Part shown: piece by piece, positions 1-7,703 of the stretch
Numbering within the stretch: position 1 is the stretch's first letter
Layout of the letters: every line of letters begins with the position of its first letter
Source: Paracoccaceae bacterium
Lineage (GTDB): Bacteria > Pseudomonadota > Alphaproteobacteria > Rhodobacterales > Rhodobacteraceae
Length of the DNA stretch: 64,000 bases
Direction: 5' to 3'
Assembly (NCBI GenBank): GCA_020832445.1
Contig: JAFIEO010000017.1
Location: 1-64,000 of the forward strand
Made by a program: the position numbers and the translations under genes
Notes under the pieces: generated by a model
The model's database searches: none
Seen by the model: the letters and a program-made list of their open reading frames with translations, nothing else
What the model was told of the DNA's origin: nothing

Positions 1-2
1 AG

Positions 3-83
3 GTTGCGGAACTCCAGGTCCGCATCGCCGTTCTGAACGGCTACACCGCTATCGGGATCCCTGTCACAGAGGCCGTAGAATAG
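3..83 (+). CDS. C-terminal end of a protein, cut by the window edge
   Basis: An open frame enters the window and stops at TAG (81-83), leaving 26 codons that end ...GIPVTEAVE. It is too short to recognise. Apart from the open frame running off the edge, the only support is the run of structured DNA and the intrinsic terminator downstream, which could belong to this transcript. The frame could also be open by chance. Confidence 0.35.
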   Translation, partial: VAELQVRIAVLNGYTAIGIPVTEAVE

Positions 84-178
84 GTCTGTCCGGGGAAAGG
101 GGAACCTCGGCCATCAAATGATTTATGCAACAGAGTCGGTCGGTGAAGCAGATAAATTTTTCGGTAATGACGAGGCGT

Positions 179-298
179 GATCTGATGGGCCTCATGCATG
201 AGTGGTGTATGACATAGTATGGGCTGCTTGAGATGCCCTCGTATACTATCAGATCATCATATCAGTTAAGCGCCGCCCCTTGGGGCGGCGTTTTTTTT
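179..298 (+). ncRNA. candidate structured small RNA or structured 3' end
   Basis: Three nested inverted repeats precede a strong terminator. GATCTGAT (179-186) pairs with ATCAGATC (248-255). Inside lie the self-complementary CTCATGCATGAG (191-202) and a hairpin in which ATAGTATGGGC (214-224) pairs with GCCC (235-238) and ATACTAT (243-249). The terminator at 271-298 follows directly. No convincing reading frame covers the segment; the 94-residue track ORF starting at 233 has no family features and runs antisense into nrdJ. It could be an independent sRNA or the processed 3' UTR of the gene ending at 83. The structure is read from sequence; transcription is inferred. Confidence 0.4.
271..298 (+). 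terminator. intrinsic terminator
   Basis: CGCCGCCCCT/TGGGGCGGCG forms a GC-rich stem followed directly by eight T. It ends the structured segment or the transcript of the gene stopping at 83. Confidence 0.8.
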
Positions 299-347
299 AT
301 TTTATTTGTTTTCAGGGTCTTATTTTCTAGAGGTAAAAATAGACCCC

Positions 348-368
348 AAAAAAGGCAAATTTCTTGCC
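348..368 (-). terminator. probable terminator of nrdJ
   Basis: On the minus strand GGCAA-N5-TTGCC is followed by a run of T, about 55 bases beyond the nrdJ stop codon. A second AT-rich imperfect hairpin (315-345, GGGTC...GACCC) lies just beyond it. The stem is short, so strength is uncertain. Confidence 0.5.
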
Positions 369-421
369 CAAAAAGGCTAATAATTGCCTGTCTTCACATC
401 TGGGTTTTTGCGCGACATGCT

Positions 422-2686
422 CTAGCCGCATTTGCTGTGGCCGCAGGCGCGGCATGTCATGCAACCTTCGATCATGATCATCTCGAACGAGCCACAGGAA
501 GGGCATACGCGGCTTGATGGCGGTGCGCCTGCGGAATGGACTGCCATTTCGGGGTCGTATTTCAGGCCCAGGCCTTCGCCCGCAATAAACCCGATCCTGA
601 TCAGATGTTGTTCAATAACACCACCTATCGCTGCCAGAATCGACGGGATATATTTGCCCTGCACCCATGCGCCGCCGCGCGGGTCGAACACGGCTTTCAA
701 TTCCTCGACCACGAAAGACACATCGCCGCCGCGCCGGAATACGGCCGAAATCATCCGCGTCAGTGCCACGGTCCATGCGAAATGTTCCATGTTTTTGGAG
801 TTGATGAAAATTTCAAACGGGCGGCGATGGCCGTTGATCACGGTGTCATTGATGGTGACATAGATGGCATGTTCCGAGCCGGGCCATTTCAGCTTGTAAG
901 TGTGCCCTTCCAATGCGTCGGGGCGGTCGAAGGGCGCGGACAGATAGACAACATCCGCGCCCTGATCAACTTCGGGTGTGGTGTCGGTGTCTTCGGCGAC
1001 CGACAGCACAGAGCCTGTCACGTCATTGGGGCGGTAGGTGGTGCAGCCTTTGCAGCCCATATCCCACGCGGCCATATAGACATCCTTGAACGCGTCAAAG
1101 CTGATATCTTTGGGGCAGTTGATGGTTTTGGAGATGGAGCTGTCCACCCATTTCTGTGCCGCCGCCTGCATGCGCACATGGTCCATCGGGGCCAGCACCT
1201 GCGCATCGACAAAATAGTCTGGAAACGGCGCGTCGCCATGCATCTGCCGCCACATCTGCACGGCGTAATCTTCAACCTTTTCGTCGGTTTTGGACCCGTC
1301 CTTTTGCAGCACCTTGCGGGTATAGCTGCGCGAAAAAACAGGTTCTATCCCCGACCTGACATTGCCGGCATAAAGGCTGATCGTGCCCGTGGGCGCAATC
1401 GAGGTCAGCAGCGCATTGCGAATGCCATGGGTGCGCACCGCGTCGCGCACATCATCATCCATCATCTGCATATTGCCGGACGCCAGATAGGCATCTGCAT
1501 CAAACAGCGGAAATGCCCCCTTTTCGGCCGCCAGATCGACACTGGCCAGATAGGCCGCCCGCGCGATGGCGCGCATCCATGTGTCGGTTTGCGCCACCGC
1601 AGCATCGGACCCGTAGCGCAGCCCCGTCAGGATCAGCGCATCGGCCAGCCCGGTGACACCCAGCCCGATCCGGCGCTTGGCGCGCGCTTCCTGCGCCTGC
1701 GCCTCCAGCGGGAAGCGGCTGGCATCGACGACATTATCCATCATCCGCACGGCCATACGCACCAGATCATCAAGTTGCGCGTCATCCAGACGGGCCTGCG
1801 GGGTGAACGGGTCAACGACCAGCCGCGCCAGATTGATCGACCCCAGAAGACATGCGCCATAGGGCGGCAGGGGTTGCTCGCCACAAGGGTTTGTGGCCGC
1901 AATGGTTTCGCAATAGGACAGGTTGTTGGCCGCGTTGATACGGTCGATGAAGATGACACCGGGTTCGGCATAGTCATAGGTGGCCTGCATGATCCGGTTC
2001 CACAGATCACGCGCTTGCACAGTGTGATAAATGCGCCCGTCAAACTGCAAATCCCATGCCGCATCGGCCTTGACGGCATCCATGAACGCATCCGTGATCA
2101 GAACCGACAGGTTGAACATGCGCAGGCGTGCGGAATCCTGTTTGGCGGTGATGAAATCCTCGATATCGGGGTGATCGCAGCGCATGGTCGCCATCATCGC
2201 GCCGCGGCGTGATCCCGCCGACATGATGGTGCGGCACATCGCGTCCCACACATCCATAAAGGACAGCGGGCCGGACGCATCGGCGGCCACGCCTGTGACC
2301 GGCGCGCCCTTGGGGCGGATGGTGCTGAAATCATAGCCGATCCCGCCGCCTTGCTGCATGGTCAGTGCCGCTTCGCGCAGCATGTCGAATATGCCACCCA
2401 TACTGTCGGGGATCGTGCCCATCACAAAGCAGTTGAACAGCGTGACGCTGCGTGCCGTGCCTGCCCCTGCGGTGATGCGCCCGGCAGGCAGGAATTTGAA
2501 ATCTTCCAGCGCGCTGAAAAACCGGTCTTCCCACAGCGCGGGGTCGTGCTCCACAGCGGCCAGTGCGCGGGCGATGCGGCGCCATGTATCTTCTGCGCTT
2601 TGGTCAATGGGGGTGCCATCTGCCTGTTTCAGCCGGTATTTCATGTCCCAGATCTGTTCGGCAATCGGGGCGACAAAGCGGCTCAT
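422..2686 (-). CDS. nrdJ: adenosylcobalamin-dependent (class II) ribonucleotide reductase
   Basis: Reduces ribonucleotides to deoxyribonucleotides in the cytoplasm, using coenzyme B12 to make the thiyl radical, so it needs neither oxygen nor a separate radical subunit. The 754-residue protein has the RNR finger-loop motif NPCGEQPL near residue 266, which holds the Asn, Cys and Glu of the active site, followed by GSINLARLV. The C-terminal tail has CPSCGS and CMTCRACGHSKCG, the redox cysteines that re-reduce the active site. No intein interrupts it. It has its own promoter and terminator and is not in an operon. No cobalamin riboswitch B12 box is visible upstream. Confidence 0.95.
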   Translation of the reverse strand: MSRFVAPIAEQIWDMKYRLKQADGTPIDQSAEDTWRRIARALAAVEHDPALWEDRFFSALEDFKFLPAGRITAGAGTARSVTLFNCFVMGTIPDSMGGIFDMLREAALTMQQGGGIGYDFSTIRPKGAPVTGVAADASGPLSFMDVWDAMCRTIMSAGSRRGAMMATMRCDHPDIEDFITAKQDSARLRMFNLSVLITDAFMDAVKADAAWDLQFDGRIYHTVQARDLWNRIMQATYDYAEPGVIFIDRINAANNLSYCETIAATNPCGEQPLPPYGACLLGSINLARLVVDPFTPQARLDDAQLDDLVRMAVRMMDNVVDASRFPLEAQAQEARAKRRIGLGVTGLADALILTGLRYGSDAAVAQTDTWMRAIARAAYLASVDLAAEKGAFPLFDADAYLASGNMQMMDDDVRDAVRTHGIRNALLTSIAPTGTISLYAGNVRSGIEPVFSRSYTRKVLQKDGSKTDEKVEDYAVQMWRQMHGDAPFPDYFVDAQVLAPMDHVRMQAAAQKWVDSSISKTINCPKDISFDAFKDVYMAAWDMGCKGCTTYRPNDVTGSVLSVAEDTDTTPEVDQGADVVYLSAPFDRPDALEGHTYKLKWPGSEHAIYVTINDTVINGHRRPFEIFINSKNMEHFAWTVALTRMISAVFRRGGDVSFVVEELKAVFDPRGGAWVQGKYIPSILAAIGGVIEQHLIRIGFIAGEGLGLKYDPEMAVHSAGAPPSSRVCPSCGSFEMIMIEGCMTCRACGHSKCG

Positions 2687-2724
2687 GGCGGGGCATCCTT
2701 TGATGATGTCAGCGGGGAGGGGAC

Positions 2725-2753
2725 AAGATAGGCGCAGCGCTGTTGGCGGTCAA
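2725..2753 (-). promoter_or_regulatory. predicted nrdJ promoter
   Basis: On the minus strand TTGACC, a 17-base spacer and TATCTT match a housekeeping promoter, with the -10 element ending 38 bases before the nrdJ ATG. An AAGGAT ribosome site lies between. No other good candidate was seen in this gap. Confidence 0.6.
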
Positions 2754-2873
2754 CGCAGAACGCCGCAAATATGCCAATTGATTTCGCGGCAAGGGGCGGT
2801 GGCCCGCGCGGTCTGTGTTCCGGTCTGTCATGAAACCTGCAAGATTTCCGGTATATCACGCAGGTGGGCTGTG

Positions 2874-2889
2874 ATGTGCAGTTGCACAT
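2874..2889. promoter_or_regulatory. 16 bp palindrome, candidate operator for the MFS gene
   Basis: ATGTGCA-GT-TGCACAT is a perfect inverted repeat 59 bases before the chosen start of the MFS gene. Its size fits a dimeric repressor site. No regulator gene adjoins it, so the binder is unknown. Confidence 0.45.
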
Positions 2890-2947
2890 GCCGCAGCAGA
2901 TTGGCATCGTAGCGCCAAGGCGCTGCATGAAAGGCGGTTTTTTCAAC

Positions 2948-4177
2948 ATGGCGATACAGAACCCCATGGCCGGTTGGGGGCCGTTTGTGCTGGCATTGGG
3001 CGGCACGCAGACCATCGGCTACGGTGCGGTATTTTATGCCTATCCTATCCTTGTGCCTGCCATTGCTGCGGAATTCGGCGTGTCGGGGCCTATGCTGTTC
3101 GGGGTGTTTTCGGTGGGATTGCTGGTGGGCGGGCTGGCCTCGCCGCGATTGGGGCGGTTGCTGGACCAGATCGGCGCGCCGCAGGTCATGGCGATTGGCA
3201 GTTTTCTGGCCGCGATCCTGACAGCATCAATGGCAGTTGCGCCGAATTTCGTCACGTTCGCGGTGCTGGTCATCTTGTTGCAATCAATCAGTTTTACCGT
3301 CCTTTATGATGCGGCTTTTGTGACATTGGCGCTGAAGGAACCCGATGACACGCGCAGCGCCATCACACGGCTGACCCTGATCGGGGGATTTGCATCGACT
3401 GTGTTCTGGCCGCTGACCGGGTTTGCGGTGGAAACCTTTGGCTGGCGCGGCACATATATGGCGTTTGCAATGCTGCATCTGGGGATTGCGCTGCCGTTGC
3501 ATCTGTGGATTGCGCGCAAGGTGCCGGTGCCGCGCGCGGGGCAGGATACGCCCGTGCGTGCCCCGCGCCCTGAATTTCCCACGATTGCGCCTGATCACCT
3601 GCGCGCCGCCTTTGTGCTGCTGGCGCTGGGGTTTGCGGTCACGGGCATGGTGATTGCCGCCATTGGCGTGCATATGGTGCCGGTGTTGCTGGAACGGGGG
3701 CTGGGGCAGACGGCGTTTCTGGTGGCTATGCTGATGGGGCCTGCGCAGGTGATGATCCGGCTGGTCGAGGCCGGTTTCTGGCGCAATTTCCACCCGCTAA
3801 GTGTCGCGCTCATTTCCGGCGCGGCCGTGCCGCTGTCATTTTGCGCGTTGTTGCTGGCGGGGCAGGGGCAGGGTGTGGGGTTGGCGATTGTGTTTGCGCT
3901 GCTGTTCGGGGCGGGGCAGGGGCTGACCAGCATTGTGCGCGGATCAGTGCCGCTGGTGCTGTTCGGGCCTGCGGGAATCGGGGCAAGGCTGGGGCGTCTG
4001 GCGGGGTTGCGCAGCGTCATGTCGGCGGCGGCCCCGTTCCTGTTTGCCGTATCGCTGGCGCATCTGGGACCACAGATCACGCTGTGGGTCTGCATTCTGC
4101 TGGGCGTTGTGGGGCTGGGCGCGCTGGTGGTGTTGCGCACCAATCTGCGGGCGCAGGGGCGCTGGCACGCGGTTTAG
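2948..4177 (+). CDS. major facilitator superfamily transporter
   Basis: A 409-residue hydrophobic protein with the spacing of about 12 transmembrane helices; the loop RLGRLLDQIGAPQ after helix 2 resembles the MFS motif A region. It probably moves a small organic molecule across the inner membrane, but the substrate cannot be read from sequence. The ORF track starts at 2864; I prefer ATG 2948 because AAGGCGG lies about 12 bases before it and the upstream residues are hydrophilic and overlap the palindromic operator. It stands alone, followed by a terminator. Confidence 0.8.
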   Translation: MAIQNPMAGWGPFVLALGGTQTIGYGAVFYAYPILVPAIAAEFGVSGPMLFGVFSVGLLVGGLASPRLGRLLDQIGAPQVMAIGSFLAAILTASMAVAPNFVTFAVLVILLQSISFTVLYDAAFVTLALKEPDDTRSAITRLTLIGGFASTVFWPLTGFAVETFGWRGTYMAFAMLHLGIALPLHLWIARKVPVPRAGQDTPVRAPRPEFPTIAPDHLRAAFVLLALGFAVTGMVIAAIGVHMVPVLLERGLGQTAFLVAMLMGPAQVMIRLVEAGFWRNFHPLSVALISGAAVPLSFCALLLAGQGQGVGLAIVFALLFGAGQGLTSIVRGSVPLVLFGPAGIGARLGRLAGLRSVMSAAAPFLFAVSLAHLGPQITLWVCILLGVVGLGALVVLRTNLRAQGRWHAV

Positions 4178-4313
4178 GCCGGGCGCGGTCAAGGCCGCGT
4201 CACAAGTTTGAGATCGGCACTGGAAATCCCGCAACAGGCCCATATTTATAGATCATGACGTTGGACCGGAACTCCGCGTCTGTATTTCTGTTACTGTCCC
4301 TCGTTCCGCACTT

Positions 4314-4340
4314 GGCCCGGCCTGCTGGTCGGGCCTTTTT
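4314..4340 (+). terminator. intrinsic terminator after the MFS gene
   Basis: GGCCCG, a 10-base loop, CGGGCC and five T lie 137 bases after the MFS stop and 40 bases before the CoA-binding gene. Confidence 0.75.
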
Positions 4341-4379
4341 CTGCTTGCATATGGGCGGCCCGCAGCACAATCTTGCGGC

Positions 4380-4853
4380 ATGACAGCACCAGATCATGCC
4401 CAGTTGAAACACATTTTGCAACGCGCACAGGTTATTGCCGTGGTGGGCGTGTCGGCCAATCCGGTGCGGCCCAGCTATTTCGTTGCGCGCTATCTGAAGC
4501 TGAAGGGCTATCGCATCATTCCGGTCAATCCCGGACTGGCGGGCCAGTCGCTGTTTGGCGAAACCGTTCTGGGCAGCATTGCAGAGTGCCCGCCGCAGGT
4601 GGATATGGTGGATATTTTCCGCAGGTCCGAACATGTGCCCCCGCTTGTGAATGAGGCGCTGGCGAATTTGCCGCAACTGCGCACAGTGTGGATGCAGATT
4701 GGCGTTCAGAATGCGCAAGCCGCCGAGACGGCCCGTGCGCGCGGTGTTGATGTTGTGGAAAACCTGTGCCCGAAAATGGAATACCAGCGCCTGTTTGGCG
4801 AATTGCGCATGGGCGGGATCAATACAGGCGTGATTTCATCGCGGTTGGATTAG
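4380..4853 (+). CDS. CoA-binding domain protein (YccU-like)
   Basis: A 157-residue protein made of one Rossmann-type CoA-binding domain like that of succinyl-CoA synthetase alpha. The nucleotide loop VVGVSANPVRPSY is near residue 20, and PVNP and VDMVDIFRR follow in the expected order. Stand-alone versions are common in bacteria and bind CoA or acyl-CoA, but the physiological role is not known. It is monocistronic, preceded by a terminator and followed by repeat copy A. Confidence 0.8.
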   Translation: MTAPDHAQLKHILQRAQVIAVVGVSANPVRPSYFVARYLKLKGYRIIPVNPGLAGQSLFGETVLGSIAECPPQVDMVDIFRRSEHVPPLVNEALANLPQLRTVWMQIGVQNAQAAETARARGVDVVENLCPKMEYQRLFGELRMGGINTGVISSRLD

Positions 4854-4887
4854 ACTTGCGGGCGTGTCAGGCAGGGCTGGTTGAGTC

Positions 4888-5118
4888 TGGCCTGAAGGGG
4901 ACGTTGCTGCCATGGACAAAGCCCGCGCCAGCGGTGGGCCGGGGTCTGCCGATCCGGCATTTGAGAGGCGCAGTTTATGCCAGCTGCATACCCCTTGCTT
5001 CAATGGCTTGGCGTGTCGCTGGCCAAATCGGCAGGCCGCGGGACGGCCCACCGATGGCGCGGCGGGCTGCGCCCTTTGCTCCGCGCCTTGGGGCATTCGC
5101 GATGTCTGCAAAAGGCCA
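4888..5118 (+). repeat. intergenic inverted-repeat element, copy A
   Basis: 231 bp copy of a family found six times in this window. The left end is TGGCCTGAAGG and the right end GCAAAAGGCCA, so the two ends come from different terminal subtypes. The core carries GGTGGGCC pairing with GGCCCACC, TGCCGAT pairing with ATCGGCA, a central TATGC/GCATA hairpin, and a 3' hairpin GCGCGG...CCGCGC around GGGCTGCGCCC. It lies between the convergent CoA-binding and DMT genes, about 25 to 35 bases from each stop codon. The 69-residue track ORF at 4912 is a translation of the repeat. Confidence 0.88.
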
Positions 5119-5143
5119 TGATTGGCCCCCATACAGGGACAAA

Positions 5144-6046
5144 TCAGCGCCCGAATTCCACGATCACCGCGCCAATCGCAATCATCACCATCAGCGCCAG
5201 TTTGCGCGGCCCGACCCGTTCGCGCAGGATGAACCAGCCGATCAGCGCCGCAAACACGGTCGAGGTTTCGCGCAGGATCGCGGCTTCGCCCACCTTGCCC
5301 ACCAATGTCGCAATCATCACGCCGCCGAAGCTGATATAGGCAATCAATGCGCCCGCCAGCCCGCGCAACAACAAGGGCGCTGGGCGCGGCGGGTGTGGCA
5401 TGCGCCGGTATCGCACCCATGCAAGAAACGGAAAATCCAGCGCTGTCAGAAAGAAAAACCACGCCAGAAAGCTGAACGGATCGCCCGACATCCGGATGGC
5501 CCATGCATCATAGGTGGTATAGACCGCCACCATCACGCCGCCCGCCAGCGCCCAGCCCAGCCCGATTTTCAGCGCGCGCATGTCAATCTGTTCTTCGGAC
5601 AGGTTGCGCAGCGCCAAAAGCAGAATACCCCCCGACAGGCAGGCCACACCCAGCCATTGCATAAGTGTGTAGCTTTCGCCGAAGATCGCCATGGCCGCAA
5701 TGACGGTAATGACCGGACCGGTGCCCCGAACAACCGGATAAACCACCGTATAGGCGGCCTTTTCATAGGCCAGCGCCATGGCCAGCTTATAGATGAAATG
5801 AATGACAATAACGCCCAGCAACACCGGCCACATGGCTGCACTGGGCCAGTTGACGAAAAACAGTGCCACAGGGGCCGACAGCACGGCCAGCCACAGATCA
5901 ATGGACCCGCGTGTCATCCACGGGTCATGCGCGCCTTTTTGCAATGCGCCGAAAATGGCATGCGCAAGTGCGGATGTCAGCGCAAGGATCGTGGCCAGCC
6001 GCGCGCCTTCCGGCGTGCCAACAAGCGAAAGAAGCCAGTCACCCAT
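5144..6046 (-). CDS. EamA/DMT family transporter
   Basis: A 300-residue membrane protein with two EamA repeats and about 10 transmembrane helices. The first repeat starts near residue 15; the second contains MQWLGVACLSGGILLLAL, and the protein ends with the typical helix FILRERVGPRKLALMVMIAIG. Members export amino acids or other metabolites; the substrate is not predictable here. It is divergent to nothing close: upstream is hisE on the same strand, with an 88-base gap. Confidence 0.85.
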   Translation of the reverse strand: MGDWLLSLVGTPEGARLATILALTSALAHAIFGALQKGAHDPWMTRGSIDLWLAVLSAPVALFFVNWPSAAMWPVLLGVIVIHFIYKLAMALAYEKAAYTVVYPVVRGTGPVITVIAAMAIFGESYTLMQWLGVACLSGGILLLALRNLSEEQIDMRALKIGLGWALAGGVMVAVYTTYDAWAIRMSGDPFSFLAWFFFLTALDFPFLAWVRYRRMPHPPRPAPLLLRGLAGALIAYISFGGVMIATLVGKVGEAAILRETSTVFAALIGWFILRERVGPRKLALMVMIAIGAVIVEFGR

Positions 6047-6134
6047 CTGAGTCTGCCTAAAATGTTAACCTGTTCAGGATATACTGTTGCCTGTGCCCCG
6101 ACAAGAGGCCAGGAAACAGGCCACACCGCAGGGG

Positions 6135-6464
6135 TCAGACATCGCGCGCTGCTTTCTCGGCCAGACCGGAGGTGCCTTCGCGGCGCGTCAGTTCTGCGTT
6201 GATCTGCGCAAGGGTTACCCCGCGCGCGGCACACATGACCAGCAGGTGATACAGCACATCCGCCGCTTCCGATGTCAGGCGCGCCTTGTCGCCCTTGACC
6301 GCTTCGATCACGGCCTCGATTGCTTCCTCGCCAAATTTTTCGGCGCATTTTTCGGGGCCTTTGGCCAGTAGCTTGGCCGTCCAGCTGCTGTCGGGGTCTG
6401 CGCCCGCGCGCTCTGCGATAGTGGCGGCCAGCCGGTCCAGCGCGCTTATGCCATCCGCGCTCAT
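6135..6464 (-). CDS. hisE: phosphoribosyl-ATP pyrophosphatase
   Basis: Catalyses the second step of histidine synthesis, hydrolysing PR-ATP to PR-AMP and pyrophosphate. The 109-residue length is normal for a stand-alone HisE, and [13 protein letters not shown] near residues 40-52 is the metal-binding acidic helix of the all-alpha MazG-like fold. Its ATG overlaps the hisF stop by 4 bases (ATGA), so the two are translationally coupled. Confidence 0.93.
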   Translation of the reverse strand: MSADGISALDRLAATIAERAGADPDSSWTAKLLAKGPEKCAEKFGEEAIEAVIEAVKGDKARLTSEAADVLYHLLVMCAARGVTLAQINAELTRREGTSGLAEKAARDV

Positions 6465-7222
6465 GCCAGCCTCACCGGCAGGCCGGCTGCGGCCATATGC
6501 GCCTTTGCCTGCCCAATCGTGTATTCGCCGAAGTGGAAAATGGACGCCGCCAGCACCGCCGATGCGCCGCCCTGCGTCACCCCTTCGACCAGATGGTCCA
6601 GCGTGCCAACCCCGCCCGATGCGATGACAGGCACAGGCACGGCATCCACAATGGCGCGCGTCAGGGGCAGGTTGAACCCCGCGCGCGTGCCGTCACGGTC
6701 CATGCTGGTCAACAGGATTTCGCCCGCGCCTTTTGCGGCCATGGTGCGGGCAAATTCCACCGCATCAATGCCCGTGGGTTTGCGCCCGCCATGGGTGAAT
6801 ATCTGCCATTCGCCGGGGGCGACAGTCTTGGCATCGATGGCCACAACAATGCACTGGCTGCCGAACCGGTCGGCTGCGCGTGCCACCACATCGGGATCGG
6901 CCACAGCGGCGGAATTGAAACTGACCTTGTCGGCACCCGCCAGCAACAGCGCGCGCACGTCATCCACACTGCGCACGCCGCCGCCCACGGTCAGCGGCAT
7001 AAAACACTGCTCGGCGGTGCGGGTGACCAGATCGAACATGGTGCCGCGGTTTTCATGGGTTGCGTGAATGTCCAGAAAGCACAATTCATCCGCCCCCGCC
7101 GCATCATAGGCGCGCGCAGCTTCTACCGGATCGCCAGCATCGACAAGATCCACGAAATTGACGCCCTTGACCACGCGGCCATCAGCGACATCAAGGCAGG
7201 GTATAATGCGTGTTTTCAACAT
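6461..7222 (-). CDS. hisF: imidazole glycerol phosphate synthase, cyclase subunit
   Basis: Works with HisH to close the imidazole ring in histidine synthesis, giving IGP and AICAR. The 253-residue TIM barrel starts [20 protein letters not shown], with the first catalytic Asp at position 11; the second is in VVAIDAKTV near residue 130. Phosphate-binding loops TVGGGVRS and IASGGVGT are both present. It is the first gene of a hisF-hisE pair; the other his genes, including hisH and hisA, are not in the window. Confidence 0.96.
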   Translation of the reverse strand: MLKTRIIPCLDVADGRVVKGVNFVDLVDAGDPVEAARAYDAAGADELCFLDIHATHENRGTMFDLVTRTAEQCFMPLTVGGGVRSVDDVRALLLAGADKVSFNSAAVADPDVVARAADRFGSQCIVVAIDAKTVAPGEWQIFTHGGRKPTGIDAVEFARTMAAKGAGEILLTSMDRDGTRAGFNLPLTRAIVDAVPVPVIASGGVGTLDHLVEGVTQGGASAVLAASIFHFGEYTIGQAKAHMAAAGLPVRLA

Positions 7223-7334
7223 GCAGCCCTTCTAGCGCCCTGCGCGCGCCGCGAAAAGGGGCATTTGACACCGATCAAGGACGCGGGCTGTCATTTCCTT
7301 CATCATGGGGTCTAACCAGAAGGAAAGATATCTC

Positions 7335-7661
7335 ATGACCGACACAATTTCGCTTGAAGACCGCAAGGCGCAACTGACAGAACGGCGGCTTGAACTGCTG
7401 GCGCGCATGAATTTTGTCGATCAGGAATTGTCCAACCCAGGCAGCCCCGACTGGGAAGAAAACGCCACAGAACATGAAGAAGACGAAACCCTGAGCGCGC
7501 TGGGCCAGTCCGCGCAGGCCGAATTGCGCATGATTGATGCGGCCTTCACGCGGCTGGAACTGGGGGAATACGGGTTTTGCACGACATGCGGCGCAGAAAT
7601 AAGTGCCGCGCGGCTGGACCTGTTGCCTGCAACGCCGTTTTGCAAGCGCTGCGCGCAGTAA
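7335..7661 (+). CDS. DksA/TraR-type zinc-finger protein
   Basis: A 108-residue protein with an N-terminal helical stretch and a C-terminal C4 zinc finger, CTTC...CKRC, spaced by 17 residues as in DksA/TraR. DksA proteins bind the RNA polymerase secondary channel, but this one is shorter than DksA (about 150) and lacks an obvious DxxDxA coiled-coil tip, so the role is uncertain. The track start at 7305 is replaced by ATG 7335, which has AGAAGGA about 10 bases upstream. The prfC start follows 42 bases after the stop. Confidence 0.85.
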   Translation: MTDTISLEDRKAQLTERRLELLARMNFVDQELSNPGSPDWEENATEHEEDETLSALGQSAQAELRMIDAAFTRLELGEYGFCTTCGAEISAARLDLLPATPFCKRCAQ

Positions 7662-7703
7662 CAGCACCTTGCATGGGCGCGCGCCAGCGCATATACGCGC
7701 GCC

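Noticed and set aside
536-2212. 558-residue plus-strand ORF opposite nrdJ
   Set aside because: It is the antisense shadow of a well-supported nrdJ; the composition is rich in His, Arg and Gly with no family motif.
2687-2947. Cobalamin riboswitch before nrdJ
   Set aside because: I looked for the B12 box (GCCACTG) and its surrounding stems on the minus strand and did not find them; the leader after the predicted promoter is only about 30 bases.
4766-6202. 478-residue plus-strand ORF
   Set aside because: It runs out of the CoA-binding gene, through repeat copy A and antisense to the DMT transporter; low-complexity His/Arg/Gln content.
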